Counted from the first letter of the stretch, positions 1-6,711 are shown. The stretch is DNA of 7,755 nucleotides from Merdicola sp048393175 (GCA_048393175.1 DBFJJM010000107.1:1-7755); one strand, 5' to 3'. Made by a program: numbers and translations. The notes: generated from the sequence alone by a model not told the origin.

Positions 1-45
1 AGAAAGTGCCTGTAAGTGATATTCTTACAGGCACTTTCTTTAATA
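1..45 (+). terminator. Intrinsic terminator of the gene upstream of ruvB
   Basis: A perfect 16-bp inverted repeat (1-16 with 24-39) encloses a 7-base loop, and the 3' arm runs into TTTCTTTAA. The left arm begins with A-rich sequence, so the hairpin could also act on the opposite strand. The gene it serves lies outside the window. It separates ruvB from whatever is upstream, which matters because ruvB often follows ruvA directly in an operon. Confidence 0.85.
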
Positions 46-69
46 ACCATACAAATATAAACAAAACAC

Positions 70-98
70 TTGTACTTTTTTTTCTTAAATGATATGAT
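70..98 (+). promoter_or_regulatory. Sigma-A type promoter of ruvB
   Basis: The -35 box is TTGTAC (70-75) and the -10 box is TATGAT (93-98), separated by exactly 17 bases. Each box differs from consensus at one or two positions. Transcription would start near 105, leaving a short leader of about 25 bases before the ruvB start. The promoter lies just downstream of a terminator, so it is probably the main promoter for ruvB and the co-directional glycosyltransferase genes. No operator such as a LexA/SOS box was recognised. Confidence 0.7.
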
Positions 99-130
99 TT
101 AGCAAGAAAGAAAAACAGATAGGTGATTAC

Positions 131-1138
131 ATGGAAGAAGAAAAGATTATTAATCCAAAATTAGAAAATAATGAAGAAGAACGACTAGAAAATTCTTTAA
201 GACCCAAAACACTTTCTGAATATATTGGACAAACAAAAGTAAAAGAAAATATGAAAATCTATATAGAAGCTGCTAAAAAAAGAGAGGAGCCATTAGACCA
301 TGTATTGTTATATGGCCCTCCGGGACTGGGGAAAACAACACTTTCTAATATTATTTCTAATGAAATGAATTCAAATATTAAAATTACTTCTGGACCAGCT
401 ATTGAAAAACCAGGAGACTTAGCAGCATTACTTACTAATTTATCAGAATTTGATGTTTTATTTATTGATGAAATTCATAGATTAAATAAAAGTGTAGAAG
501 AGATTTTATACCCTGCTTTAGAAGATTATACCTTAGATATCATTATTGGAAAAGGACCAAGTGCTAGGTCGATTCGCTTAGACTTGCCTAAGTTTACTTT
601 AATTGGAGCCACCACAAAAGCGGGGTCTTTAACGACTCCTCTTCGTGACCGTTTTGGGATTGTAGAAAGATTAGAGTTATATACACCAGAAGACTTAGAG
701 CAAATTGTAAAAAGAAGTAGTTCTATTTTAGGAATTGAAATACAAGAACTAGCAGCAAAAGAGATTGCAAGACGTTCTAGAGGAACTCCTAGAATTGCTA
801 ACCGTATTTTAAAACGTGTAAGAGATTATGCTTCTGTATTAGGGGATGGAAAAATCAATATCGAAATTGCTAAAATTGCCTTAAATAAATTAGAAATTGA
901 TGCATTAGGATTAGATAGAACAGACAGAAATTTATTAAAAACAATTATCCAAAAATATAATGGGGGACCTGTTGGAATTGAAGCATTAGCAGCTACAACA
1001 GGAGAAGAAATAGAGACAATTGAAGATGTTTATGAACCTTATTTAATGCAAATTGGGTTCTTGTCAAGAACACCAAGAGGAAGAATTGCTCTTCCTGATG
1101 CTTATTCTCATTTAGAGATTCCATATCAAGAAAGATAA
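131..1138 (+). CDS. ruvB: Holliday junction branch migration DNA helicase RuvB
   Basis: This is the hexameric AAA+ motor that, with RuvA, drives branch migration of Holliday junctions in homologous recombination and repair; it acts in the cytoplasm on DNA. At 335 residues it has normal family length. Visible motifs are the N-terminal LRPKTLSEYIGQ segment (23-34), Walker A GPPGLGKT (62-69), Walker B LFIDEIH (110-116), sensor 1 GATT (159-162), the arginine-finger region LRDRFGI (171-177), sensor 2 GTPRIANR (218-225), and a C-terminal winged helix ending in RTPRGR (313-318). The ATG at 131 has AGGTG (121-125) five bases upstream. The gene has its own promoter and no terminator after its stop, so it probably leads into the glycosyltransferase genes. 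ruvA is not in the window. The assignment is essentially certain. Confidence 0.98.
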   Translation: MEEEKIINPKLENNEEERLENSLRPKTLSEYIGQTKVKENMKIYIEAAKKREEPLDHVLLYGPPGLGKTTLSNIISNEMNSNIKITSGPAIEKPGDLAALLTNLSEFDVLFIDEIHRLNKSVEEILYPALEDYTLDIIIGKGPSARSIRLDLPKFTLIGATTKAGSLTTPLRDRFGIVERLELYTPEDLEQIVKRSSSILGIEIQELAAKEIARRSRGTPRIANRILKRVRDYASVLGDGKINIEIAKIALNKLEIDALGLDRTDRNLLKTIIQKYNGGPVGIEALAATTGEEIETIEDVYEPYLMQIGFLSRTPRGRIALPDAYSHLEIPYQER

Positions 1139-1166
1139 AAAAACCTTCAAAAAGGTAGGGATAAAA

Positions 1167-2675
1167 ATGAAACCAAAAACCAAAAAAATAGTAAAGACTA
1201 TCATTTTCCTTTTTGCTGTCTTACTTGTTATTTTTGCTACCATTTTCACAAGAAATTTAGGTAATCTAGATGAAATCTGGAATTATAATTTTGCTAGAAA
1301 TGTGGCAAATGGACTTGTGCCATATCGCGATTTTAACATGGTACAAACACCACTTTTACCGCTTCTTGCCTCTGTTTTTTTAAAACTATTTACCAATCAG
1401 CTAATCGTTATGAGAGCTTTAGCAGTAGTACTAAATACTGCCATCTTTTTTCTTATTTGCCGTGTTATGCGTAAATTGAAAATAAACCAATATATTGTTT
1501 ATACCTTTTTATCGCTTGCTTTTTTTATATTAAAAGACCATATCACAATCGATTACAACTTTGCTATATTATTGGTTGTACTGATAATGCTTTCTTTAGA
1601 AATAAAATATAGCATGAAAAAGAAAACGGTTTCTTTTTCGGTAAAGCATGATTTATTACTAGGGATTTTAGCAGGATTGTGCTTTACCCTAAAACAAAGT
1701 ACAGGAGTAGTTATTATTTTGGCTACCGTTTTTTATAAACTACTAGGAATAAGAAAAAAGCAGGAGTTAAAAACATATGGAAGAATAGTTGCAATGAGGC
1801 TCTTAGGTGCTTTTATACCTATTTTATGTTTGATGTTTTATTTATACTATCAGCAAGCATGGGATGATTTTGCCAATTATGCCATTGCAGGCATTCGTAC
1901 TTTTGATAATAAAATAGCTTATTGGTCTTTATTTCAAAATTCACATTGGTATATAAAAGTATTAGCTATTTTATATCCTATTACACTTATTTGTATGATA
2001 GTTATTACAATTTTTACAAGAAATAAAAAAGTTCTTATTTTAACAGCTTATGGTATAGCAGAATCAGTTGTGATGTTTCCCATAACAGACGAGATTCATT
2101 TTTTAATTGGGATAGTTCCTATTATGATAGGTTTTATATATATTTTTTCTGTTTTGTTAAAAAGAATAAAATATGGCTATCATCAAAAAAAATGGTTATT
2201 TTATATGAGAAGCTTTTTAAAATGTGCAGTTACTCTTACTATTTTATTAACTGTGATAGTAAGCTTAAAAGAAACGATTTCCTATTTTCAGAAAGCAAAA
2301 ACATATAACCAATTTGAATGTTATAAAGGAATTCGTATTTCTACTTCATTAGCTAAGAATATTCAATCTATTGATGAGTTTATACAAAACCAAACAAAAA
2401 AAGTATATATTCTAGATGCAGAGGCTGCAATCTACAAAATACCACTTGGACTCTATGATAAAGATTATGATATGTTTTTAAAAGGGAATCTAGGAAAAGA
2501 CGCAGAGCAAGGGCAAATCGAAAAAATAGATAAACAAGAAAATGCTCTTTTCTTACTCAAAAATGATGTTGTAAGTAGGAATTGGCAAAACCCAGAACAA
2601 GTAAGAAAGTATTTAAAACAAAACTATAAAAAAATAGGAGAAATTGAATATTTTGATATTTATGAAAAAAGATAA
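1167..2675 (+). CDS. GT-C fold (GT39/ArnT-like) membrane glycosyltransferase
   Basis: A polytopic membrane protein of 502 residues. It opens with a hydrophobic helix (about 10-27), followed by the loop motif NLDEIWN (33-39) and a GLVPYRDF stretch (49-56). The paired acidic residues D35/E36 match the catalytic or metal-binding DE of GT-C enzymes that use lipid-linked sugars. Also typical are the LKQSTG segment (175-180) after a helix and DEIHF (308-312) before another. About ten hydrophobic segments run to near 368. A soluble, probably extracytoplasmic tail (about 375-502) follows. The ATG at 1167 has GGTAGGG (1154-1160) upstream, 28 bases after the ruvB stop. By family inference it transfers a sugar from a polyprenyl-phosphate donor to an envelope acceptor; donor and acceptor cannot be told from sequence. 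It overlaps the next gene, which suggests coupled translation. Confidence 0.8.
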   Translation: MKPKTKKIVKTIIFLFAVLLVIFATIFTRNLGNLDEIWNYNFARNVANGLVPYRDFNMVQTPLLPLLASVFLKLFTNQLIVMRALAVVLNTAIFFLICRVMRKLKINQYIVYTFLSLAFFILKDHITIDYNFAILLVVLIMLSLEIKYSMKKKTVSFSVKHDLLLGILAGLCFTLKQSTGVVIILATVFYKLLGIRKKQELKTYGRIVAMRLLGAFIPILCLMFYLYYQQAWDDFANYAIAGIRTFDNKIAYWSLFQNSHWYIKVLAILYPITLICMIVITIFTRNKKVLILTAYGIAESVVMFPITDEIHFLIGIVPIMIGFIYIFSVLLKRIKYGYHQKKWLFYMRSFLKCAVTLTILLTVIVSLKETISYFQKAKTYNQFECYKGIRISTSLAKNIQSIDEFIQNQTKKVYILDAEAAIYKIPLGLYDKDYDMFLKGNLGKDAEQGQIEKIDKQENALFLLKNDVVSRNWQNPEQVRKYLKQNYKKIGEIEYFDIYEKR

Positions 2676-4233
2676 GTTGGAAAATTTTTTGAAGAAAAAT
2701 GGATTTTTTATCTTATTGGCTATTTTATTGCTAATAGGGTGTAGTGTTAGAATAATTGGAATTGATTTGGTGCCAGCAGGACTAAACCAAGATGAAGCCT
2801 CTGCTGGATATGAGGCATATAGTCTAATGGAATATGGAATCGACCGAAATGGGAATTCTTTTCCAATTCATTTTGTAGCATGGGGGAGTGGACAAAATAG
2901 CCTTTATTCCTATCTTATGATTCCTTTTATTAAACTACTTGGATTAACTTCTTTAGCAGTACGTCTGCCAATGGCAATAATAGGGTGTATTACACTATTT
3001 GTAATGACTTATTTAATATACCAGATGAGTGATAAAAATAAAAAAGCAACTTTAATTGCTACTGTTTTTTTGGTGATTTGCCCTTGGCATATTATGAAAA
3101 GTAGATGGGGCTTAGAATCTAATTTGTTTCCAGACCTTGTTTTGTATGCAGTAGCTCTTCTTTTATTAGGATTAAAGAAGCAGAAAAAAAGCAGGATTTA
3201 TTTTGCTTTTGTTTTGTTTGGCATAAGTTGTTACTCTTATGGTACGTCTTATTTTTTTATGCCATTATTTCTTATGTCACTTCTTGTTTTTTTGGTATAT
3301 CAGAAAAAATTAACGCTAAAACAAGCTTGTTGCAGTTTAGGAATTGTATTTGTTATTGTTTTACCATTACTCATTTTTGTTGTGATTAATACATTTGATT
3401 TACCACAAATCAAGTTTTTTAATATTACCATACCAAGACTAGTGCAAAATCGTTATGAGACCATTTCTTCGGTGTTTTCTTCTGATTTTTTATCAAAAAG
3501 TTGGTCTAATTTTACAGGAGGAATCAAACTATTCTTATTCCAAAAAGAGAATTTACCATGGAATGTAATGGAAGGATATGGACTTATTTATCTTTTTTCT
3601 TTCCCTTTTACATTAATTGGGTTGATTCATAGCTTTCGAAAGTCAAAAGAATGGAACAATCTGAATGTAATTTTCAATTTCTGGTTTATAGCTGCTTTTT
3701 TATTACTTTTTGTATGTGAGCCAAATGTGAACCGTCTTAACATTATGCTATTTCCATTCATTTATGATACAATTGTAGGGATTTATTGTGTGATGAATAG
3801 AGTAAAATATGTTAGTGTTATCATTGCGATTCTTTATACTTGTTTCTTTTATCGTTTTTTCTATCACTATTTAGCATTTTACCAAAAACAGCTTCCTTCT
3901 TTTGAGACATCGTTAAAAGAAGTAGTATCCTATATTAGTCAAAAGGAAATAGATAAAGTTTATGTAACAGATAGTATCAATCAGCCCTATATTTACTTTT
4001 TGTTTTATACCAAACAAGACCCAAGAGAATTTAAACAATCTATGATTTATGAACCAAATGGTGAGAAAGTAAAATCTTATGGAAAATATGTTTTTTCTCT
4101 TCCAGAAGAAATAAAACCAGAACGAAAAACAATTTATGTCGTTCCTAAAATGCAAGGCGAAATAGAAAAGAAAGATTTTGATGTAACCGAAATAGGGAAA
4201 TATCTTGTTCTAGAAGCAAAGGAGGAAGAATGA
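2662..4233 (+). CDS. Glycosyltransferase family 39-like membrane protein (ArnT/PMT type)
   Basis: A polytopic membrane protein of 523 residues with the start chosen here. After a first helix (about 14-34) comes the loop motif PAGLNQDEASAGYEAYSL (38-55) with D44/E45, the hallmark acidic pair of GT39/PMT_2-type enzymes. CPWHIMKSRWGLESN (140-154) matches the second conserved block, and PNVNRLN sits in a late loop. A soluble tail follows the last helix. The expected role is transfer of a lipid-linked sugar to a cell-surface acceptor, substrate unknown. The ATG at 2662 lies inside the previous gene (14-base overlap) and has no close Shine-Dalgarno; a TTG at 2644 would add six residues but sits only 3 bases after AGGAG (2636-2640). 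I prefer the ATG, with translation coupled to the upstream gene. Confidence 0.82.
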   Translation: MKKDKLENFLKKNGFFILLAILLLIGCSVRIIGIDLVPAGLNQDEASAGYEAYSLMEYGIDRNGNSFPIHFVAWGSGQNSLYSYLMIPFIKLLGLTSLAVRLPMAIIGCITLFVMTYLIYQMSDKNKKATLIATVFLVICPWHIMKSRWGLESNLFPDLVLYAVALLLLGLKKQKKSRIYFAFVLFGISCYSYGTSYFFMPLFLMSLLVFLVYQKKLTLKQACCSLGIVFVIVLPLLIFVVINTFDLPQIKFFNITIPRLVQNRYETISSVFSSDFLSKSWSNFTGGIKLFLFQKENLPWNVMEGYGLIYLFSFPFTLIGLIHSFRKSKEWNNLNVIFNFWFIAAFLLLFVCEPNVNRLNIMLFPFIYDTIVGIYCVMNRVKYVSVIIAILYTCFFYRFFYHYLAFYQKQLPSFETSLKEVVSYISQKEIDKVYVTDSINQPYIYFLFYTKQDPREFKQSMIYEPNGEKVKSYGKYVFSLPEEIKPERKTIYVVPKMQGEIEKKDFDVTEIGKYLVLEAKEEE

Positions 4234-4691
4234 AACAAAAGAAGCAAAATAACATACAAGAAAAAATAGTAAATTGGTTAAAAGAAAATAGAAACCAAAT
4301 GATAATTGGTATGATTATTACTCTTTTTGCCTTTCTGTTAAGGCTTTTCTTTTTAAAACATGAGTCTCTTGATTATACGTTATTTTTAAAGGAATGGTTT
4401 TATTTTATAAAAGAAAGAAATGGACTACCTGCTTTAAGATATAATTTAGGAAATTATAATGTTCCTTATATGATTTTATTAGCTTTACTAACTTATATTG
4501 CAGAAGAGCCATTAATTCCGATTAAAATGCTTTCTATCTTTTTTGATATAATGCTTGCTATTTCGTGTGCCTTTTTAGCAAAAGAATTAACTAAGAGCAA
4601 AAAAGTAGCTATGATTTCTTATGGTATTATTTTGTTTCTTCCTATGGTCTTTTTAAATAGTGCTTGGTGGTCGCAACTTCCAGTGAGATAG
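4230..4691 (+). CDS. 3'-truncated Gpi18-like GT-C glycosyltransferase (probable pseudogene)
   Basis: The 153-residue product is the N-terminal part of a much larger membrane glycosyltransferase, resembling the Gpi18-related mannosyltransferase group (usually roughly 500 residues or more). Two or three hydrophobic helices are visible (about 24-42, 79-91, 100-117, 128-142). The first loop has SLDYTLFLKEWFYFI (46-60), corresponding to the family's S-x-D-Y-x-x-F-L-x-x-W motif, with D48 as likely catalytic acid. The protein breaks off in FLNSAWWSQ (141-149), where relatives continue with C/S-D-x-I-Y; here the next residues are LPVR and a stop. The start overlaps the previous stop as ATGA, with AAAGGAGG (4218-4225) four bases upstream, so it was translated as part of the operon. 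Downstream sequence has a different composition, so I infer that a DNA insertion or rearrangement cut the gene. It is unlikely to be an active transferase. Confidence 0.8.
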   Translation: MKQKKQNNIQEKIVNWLKENRNQMIIGMIITLFAFLLRLFFLKHESLDYTLFLKEWFYFIKERNGLPALRYNLGNYNVPYMILLALLTYIAEEPLIPIKMLSIFFDIMLAISCAFLAKELTKSKKVAMISYGIILFLPMVFLNSAWWSQLPVR

Positions 4692-4720
4692 AAAATAAAG
4701 AGCATATATTCCAAAGTTTT

Positions 4721-4749
4721 AAAGGATAGCAAATAGCTATTCTTTTTTT
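4721..4749 (+). terminator. Intrinsic terminator just after the truncation
   Basis: GGATAGC (4724-4730) and GCTATTC (4736-4742) form a 7-bp stem with one G-U pair around the loop AAATA. It is preceded by AAA and followed by seven T (4743-4749). It would stop transcription coming from the ruvB/glycosyltransferase operon, insulating the genes to the right. It belongs to the right-hand, compositionally different DNA. Confidence 0.75.
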
Positions 4750-4893
4750 GTGAATATATGTAAATTTTACAGTATTAAAAAGTGTAGCAAAATTACCATT
4801 TTTTGAAGGAAAAATTTGGCACATGTTAAATTATGGTGAAGTGTAGCTATATCAAGCATTTTAATATTTTTATTACATAGTTTTAGAAGTGGA

Positions 4894-4930
4894 GGTAGGA
4901 AAGACATATCGAAGATATGGCATTTCTACC
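4894..4930. repeat. Long imperfect inverted repeat (17-bp arms, 3-base loop)
   Basis: The left arm (4894-4910) pairs with the right arm (4914-4930) around the loop GAA. There are 14 Watson-Crick pairs, one G-U pair (4899:4925) and two mismatches (4902:4922, 4904:4920). The inner six pairs CATATC/GATATG and the outer five GGTAG/CTACC are perfect. No T-run follows, so it is not a typical terminator. It could be a recombinase or relaxase recognition site, or an mRNA structure upstream of the winged-helix gene; this is inference only. Confidence 0.6.
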
Positions 4931-4985
4931 AAATGGACAATTTATTGATGATTTTTTAGAATGTATTGGAGGTGAGTTTTTTTGA
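4899..4985 (+). pseudogene. Possible 3' remnant of a lost upstream gene
   Basis: An open frame follows a TAG at 4896 and ends with TGA at 4983-4985. From an internal ATG at 4917 it encodes 22 residues (starting MAFLPNGQFIDDF, ending ECIGGEFF). The codons look ordinary for coding DNA, and its stop overlaps the next gene's TTG start in a 4-base TTGA arrangement typical of tightly coupled operon genes. There is no well-placed ribosome binding site for the ATG: the nearest GGAGGT (4891-4896) is 20 bases away. I therefore read it as the tail of a gene whose front was deleted. A chance open frame or a short leader peptide remain possible. Confidence 0.35.
4968..4975 (+). promoter_or_regulatory. Ribosome binding site fixing the TTG start at 4982
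   Basis: GGAGGTGA is an 8-base complement to the 3' end of 16S rRNA and stands 6 bases before the TTG. No ATG start is available nearby in that frame, so this site decides the start codon. Confidence 0.8.
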
Positions 4986-5896
4986 GTTATTTTCCGATAA
5001 ACAATGATGAGATTTCTTTAATAAAATTTATTGCAAAGTATCAGTGCTTGAATGTGAAAGATGTAAAGTATTTTTTTAATAGTAGCAGATATTATAGGAA
5101 TAGAATTAAGAATTTAATAGATAAGAAATTTTTAAGAAAGATTAAATGGACATTAGTGTTAGGTCAATCAGGAATACAATATGTAGAATTATCAAATTTT
5201 GAGTACAACAAATTAAATAAAAATCAGCAATATAGAGAAAGATTATTACATTTAAGTAATATAGGTGCTTTTTATTACAATTGTAATACAGTTAGTTTTG
5301 TACCATCATTTGCAATAAAAAATAAAGAAGTATTTACAACAACAGGTAGAAGATTTATAGGTGTATTTAATATAAATGGATTTGAATATTTGACTTATCA
5401 AATTGTTAAGGAACATGATAATAAATATATCAAATCTGTAGCTTTTGATATACAGAAAGAAATGAACTATAAAAATTTTATAATTTTAGTAAATGATATA
5501 AATAGAATAAACCTAGATGACTTTACTTTTGGAAAAAATAAAGTATTAGTTATTGAAGAGAACGAACATAATAGAGAAAAATTAAAGTATTTACATAGTA
5601 TAAGGTGGAAAGAGGTAATAGATGAATACTTTAAAGATGTGCATTTATCTGCATATACTTTTTGTGAGTATTCAAACAATAAAGATAAGTATATTAATAC
5701 ATTTTATTTCATAGACACTGAAAAAATTATTAGGTTTAAATATTTTATAAACGAAAGTTCTACTAAAAGAGCTTATATTATGTGTCATATGAAATTAGAA
5801 GAAGAGTTAAGGAAAGAATTACCTGATGCTAATTATTGTGTGGTAAATATGGAAAAATATATAGATAAGAAAAAAAGAGTTTTTGAATTTAAATAA
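4982..5896 (+). CDS. Winged-helix protein resembling mobile-element replication-relaxation proteins
   Basis: A soluble protein of 304 residues. Residues about 8-66 fit a winged-helix DNA-binding domain: helix, then CLNVKDVKYFF, a recognition-helix stretch SRYYRNRIKNLIDKKFL (35-51) and a wing GQSGIQYVEL (61-70). This arrangement resembles the replication-relaxation family found on conjugative and integrative elements; the remaining part (about 85-304) has alternating hydrophobic strands and no catalytic motif I recognise. The TTG at 4982 is well supported by GGAGGTGA (4968-4975), a near-perfect anti-16S match at good distance; the next in-frame Met is far inside. Its start overlaps the small frame before it, suggesting it was once a downstream operon gene. 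Arginine is encoded only by AGA/AGG. Family placement is by appearance and is tentative; a transcriptional regulator is the alternative. Confidence 0.55.
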   Translation: MSYFPINNDEISLIKFIAKYQCLNVKDVKYFFNSSRYYRNRIKNLIDKKFLRKIKWTLVLGQSGIQYVELSNFEYNKLNKNQQYRERLLHLSNIGAFYYNCNTVSFVPSFAIKNKEVFTTTGRRFIGVFNINGFEYLTYQIVKEHDNKYIKSVAFDIQKEMNYKNFIILVNDINRINLDDFTFGKNKVLVIEENEHNREKLKYLHSIRWKEVIDEYFKDVHLSAYTFCEYSNNKDKYINTFYFIDTEKIIRFKYFINESSTKRAYIMCHMKLEEELRKELPDANYCVVNMEKYIDKKKRVFEFK

Positions 5897-5899
5897 TAG

Positions 5900-5928
5900 T
5901 TGAAATAATAAGCATCCATTGATATAAT
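5900..5928 (+). promoter_or_regulatory. Sigma-A promoter of the histidine phosphatase gene
   Basis: TTGAAA (5900-5905) and TATAAT (5923-5928) are spaced 17 bases apart; the -10 is perfect and the -35 misses consensus at one base. It lies three bases after the stop of the winged-helix gene and implies a leader of about 25 bases. The phosphatase can therefore be expressed independently of upstream genes. Confidence 0.8.
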
Positions 5929-5959
5929 TGCAATTAAATAATAGAAAGGAAATGTGGTT

Positions 5960-6589
5960 ATGAAAGATACAATTGTTTATTTAATAAGACATGCTGCAAC
6001 TGTTGACGAAAATGGTATAAGAAATACAAGTGAAGATTCGCAATTAATTAATGAAAAAGAAATTTTGTCAGTTGAAGGTGAAGAGCAGGCAAAAAAATTG
6101 AGTGAGAATAAAGAATTGCAAAATTTAGATGTTATATGGTCGAGCAGTTATACTAGAGCAAAAGCAACTGCAAAATATATTTCTAATGTAAATAATTTAC
6201 CTTTTAACTTAGATAATGATTTAAGTGAAAGAAAATTAGGCAACTTAAAAGAACTAGGTGAGTTTATGAAGGATAAAGCTACTAGAGATCCTTCACAAGA
6301 ACAACTTTTAGATAGGAATTTTAGAACATCAGATGGTGAAAGTGCTGAACAAACAAAAGAAAGAATGAATAAATTCTTTGATAGAATACTTAAAGAATAT
6401 TGTGGAAAAAGAATAGCAGTAGTTAGTCATGGTGGTTCTGTTAAGTTTTTCTTGTTGAATTGGTGTACTGTAAATGAAGATGTAAAACTTGTTTATAATA
6501 ATGAAAAAGTATTGAATATAAAATCGCCATGTTTATTAAAATTAACATTTAGAAAAAATGAATTACTTAATTTAGAACAAATTGATTAA
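5960..6589 (+). CDS. Histidine phosphatase superfamily protein (phosphoglycerate mutase-like)
   Basis: A cytoplasmic protein of 209 residues in the two-histidine phosphatase superfamily. Members transfer phosphate through a phospho-histidine; substrates vary widely and cannot be read here. The catalytic set is complete: LIRHAAT (8-14) with R10 and nucleophile H11, SSSYTRA (61-67) with R66, LSERKLG (88-94) with proton donor E90, GES (126-128), and VSHGGS (155-160) with H157. The usual RHG is RHA, as in part of the family. I chose the ATG at 5960, nine bases after AAAGGA (5945-5950), over a GTG at 5954 that is only three bases from it. The gene has its own promoter and terminator and stands beside a radical SAM gene, in DNA with AGA-only arginine usage. 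It may be a small-molecule, sugar-phosphate or nucleotide phosphatase working with that enzyme; true glycolytic mutase activity is unlikely. Confidence 0.85.
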   Translation: MKDTIVYLIRHAATVDENGIRNTSEDSQLINEKEILSVEGEEQAKKLSENKELQNLDVIWSSSYTRAKATAKYISNVNNLPFNLDNDLSERKLGNLKELGEFMKDKATRDPSQEQLLDRNFRTSDGESAEQTKERMNKFFDRILKEYCGKRIAVVSHGGSVKFFLLNWCTVNEDVKLVYNNEKVLNIKSPCLLKLTFRKNELLNLEQID

Positions 6590-6592
6590 AGT

Positions 6593-6637
6593 AAAGTCCT
6601 AAGATAAATTTGCATATGGATTTATCTTAGGGCTTTT
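6593..6637 (+). terminator. Intrinsic terminator after the histidine phosphatase gene
   Basis: A 16-bp stem (6594-6609 with 6620-6635, one G-U pair) encloses a 10-base loop and ends in TTTT (6634-6637). It begins four bases after the stop codon. The T-run is short, but the stem is long. It makes the phosphatase a single-gene transcript and separates it from the radical SAM gene. Confidence 0.8.
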
Positions 6638-6682
6638 AGTAAAAAGATGTATTTGAATAAAAAATATAATGGAGATGTTTAT

Positions 6683-6711
6683 TTGACATGGTTTACATAA
6701 AATAGTATAAT
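6683..6711 (+). promoter_or_regulatory. Perfect-consensus sigma-A promoter of the radical SAM gene
   Basis: TTGACA (6683-6688) and TATAAT (6706-6711) with exactly 17 bases between them match the consensus at all 12 positions. The predicted start is near 6718, which gives a leader of about 19 bases containing the ribosome binding site. No clear operator overlaps it, so strong basal expression is expected unless a repressor acts in trans. Confidence 0.85.

Larger units (their letters stand above)
4692..4981. other. Junction and non-coding spacer after the truncated glycosyltransferase
   Basis: About 290 bases without a convincing complete gene. It holds the terminator at 4721-4749, a small inverted repeat TGTAAA-T-TTTACA (4759-4771), two exact copies of AAGTGTAGC (4780-4788, 4839-4847) with a degenerate third (4887-4895), the long imperfect hairpin at 4894-4930, and a short open frame running into the next gene. 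No convincing sigma-A promoter was seen for the gene at 4982; TTGTGA (4748-4753) with TATTAA (4773-4778) at 19-base spacing is weak. The stretch is most readily read as the end region of an integrated element. Confidence 0.55.

Noticed and set aside
1143..1156. Small hairpin ACCTT/AAGGT between ruvB and the first glycosyltransferase, terminator-like on the minus strand
   Set aside because: The stem is only 5 bp, there is no minus-strand gene to end, and on the plus strand no T-run follows; it merely overlaps the ribosome binding site.
3913..4155. 80-codon open frame on the minus strand
   Set aside because: It lies wholly within the 3' part of the second glycosyltransferase gene, is rich in Phe, Ile and Tyr as expected for the reverse of such DNA, and shows no recognisable domain.
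4642..4824. 60-codon minus-strand open frame crossing the junction
   Set aside because: It spans the break between resident and acquired DNA, has no ribosome binding site before its ATG, and reads through the terminator hairpin; it is probably chance.
4810..4840. TTGGCAC as a possible sigma-54 -24 element
   Set aside because: No matching TTGC -12 element is present at the required spacing.
4692..4981. CRISPR array, tRNA or other structured RNA in the spacer
   Set aside because: No regularly spaced repeats of CRISPR length, no cloverleaf-like arms and no riboswitch core were recognised; only isolated hairpins and short repeats are present.
5467..5679. 70-codon minus-strand open frame
   Set aside because: It is the antisense shadow of the winged-helix gene, with no ribosome binding site or domain signal.
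6647..6700. 17-residue plus-strand open frame as a possible precursor peptide for the radical SAM enzyme
   Set aside because: It has no ribosome binding site, overlaps the -35 box of the perfect promoter, would lie upstream of that transcript's start, and lacks a leader/core pattern.
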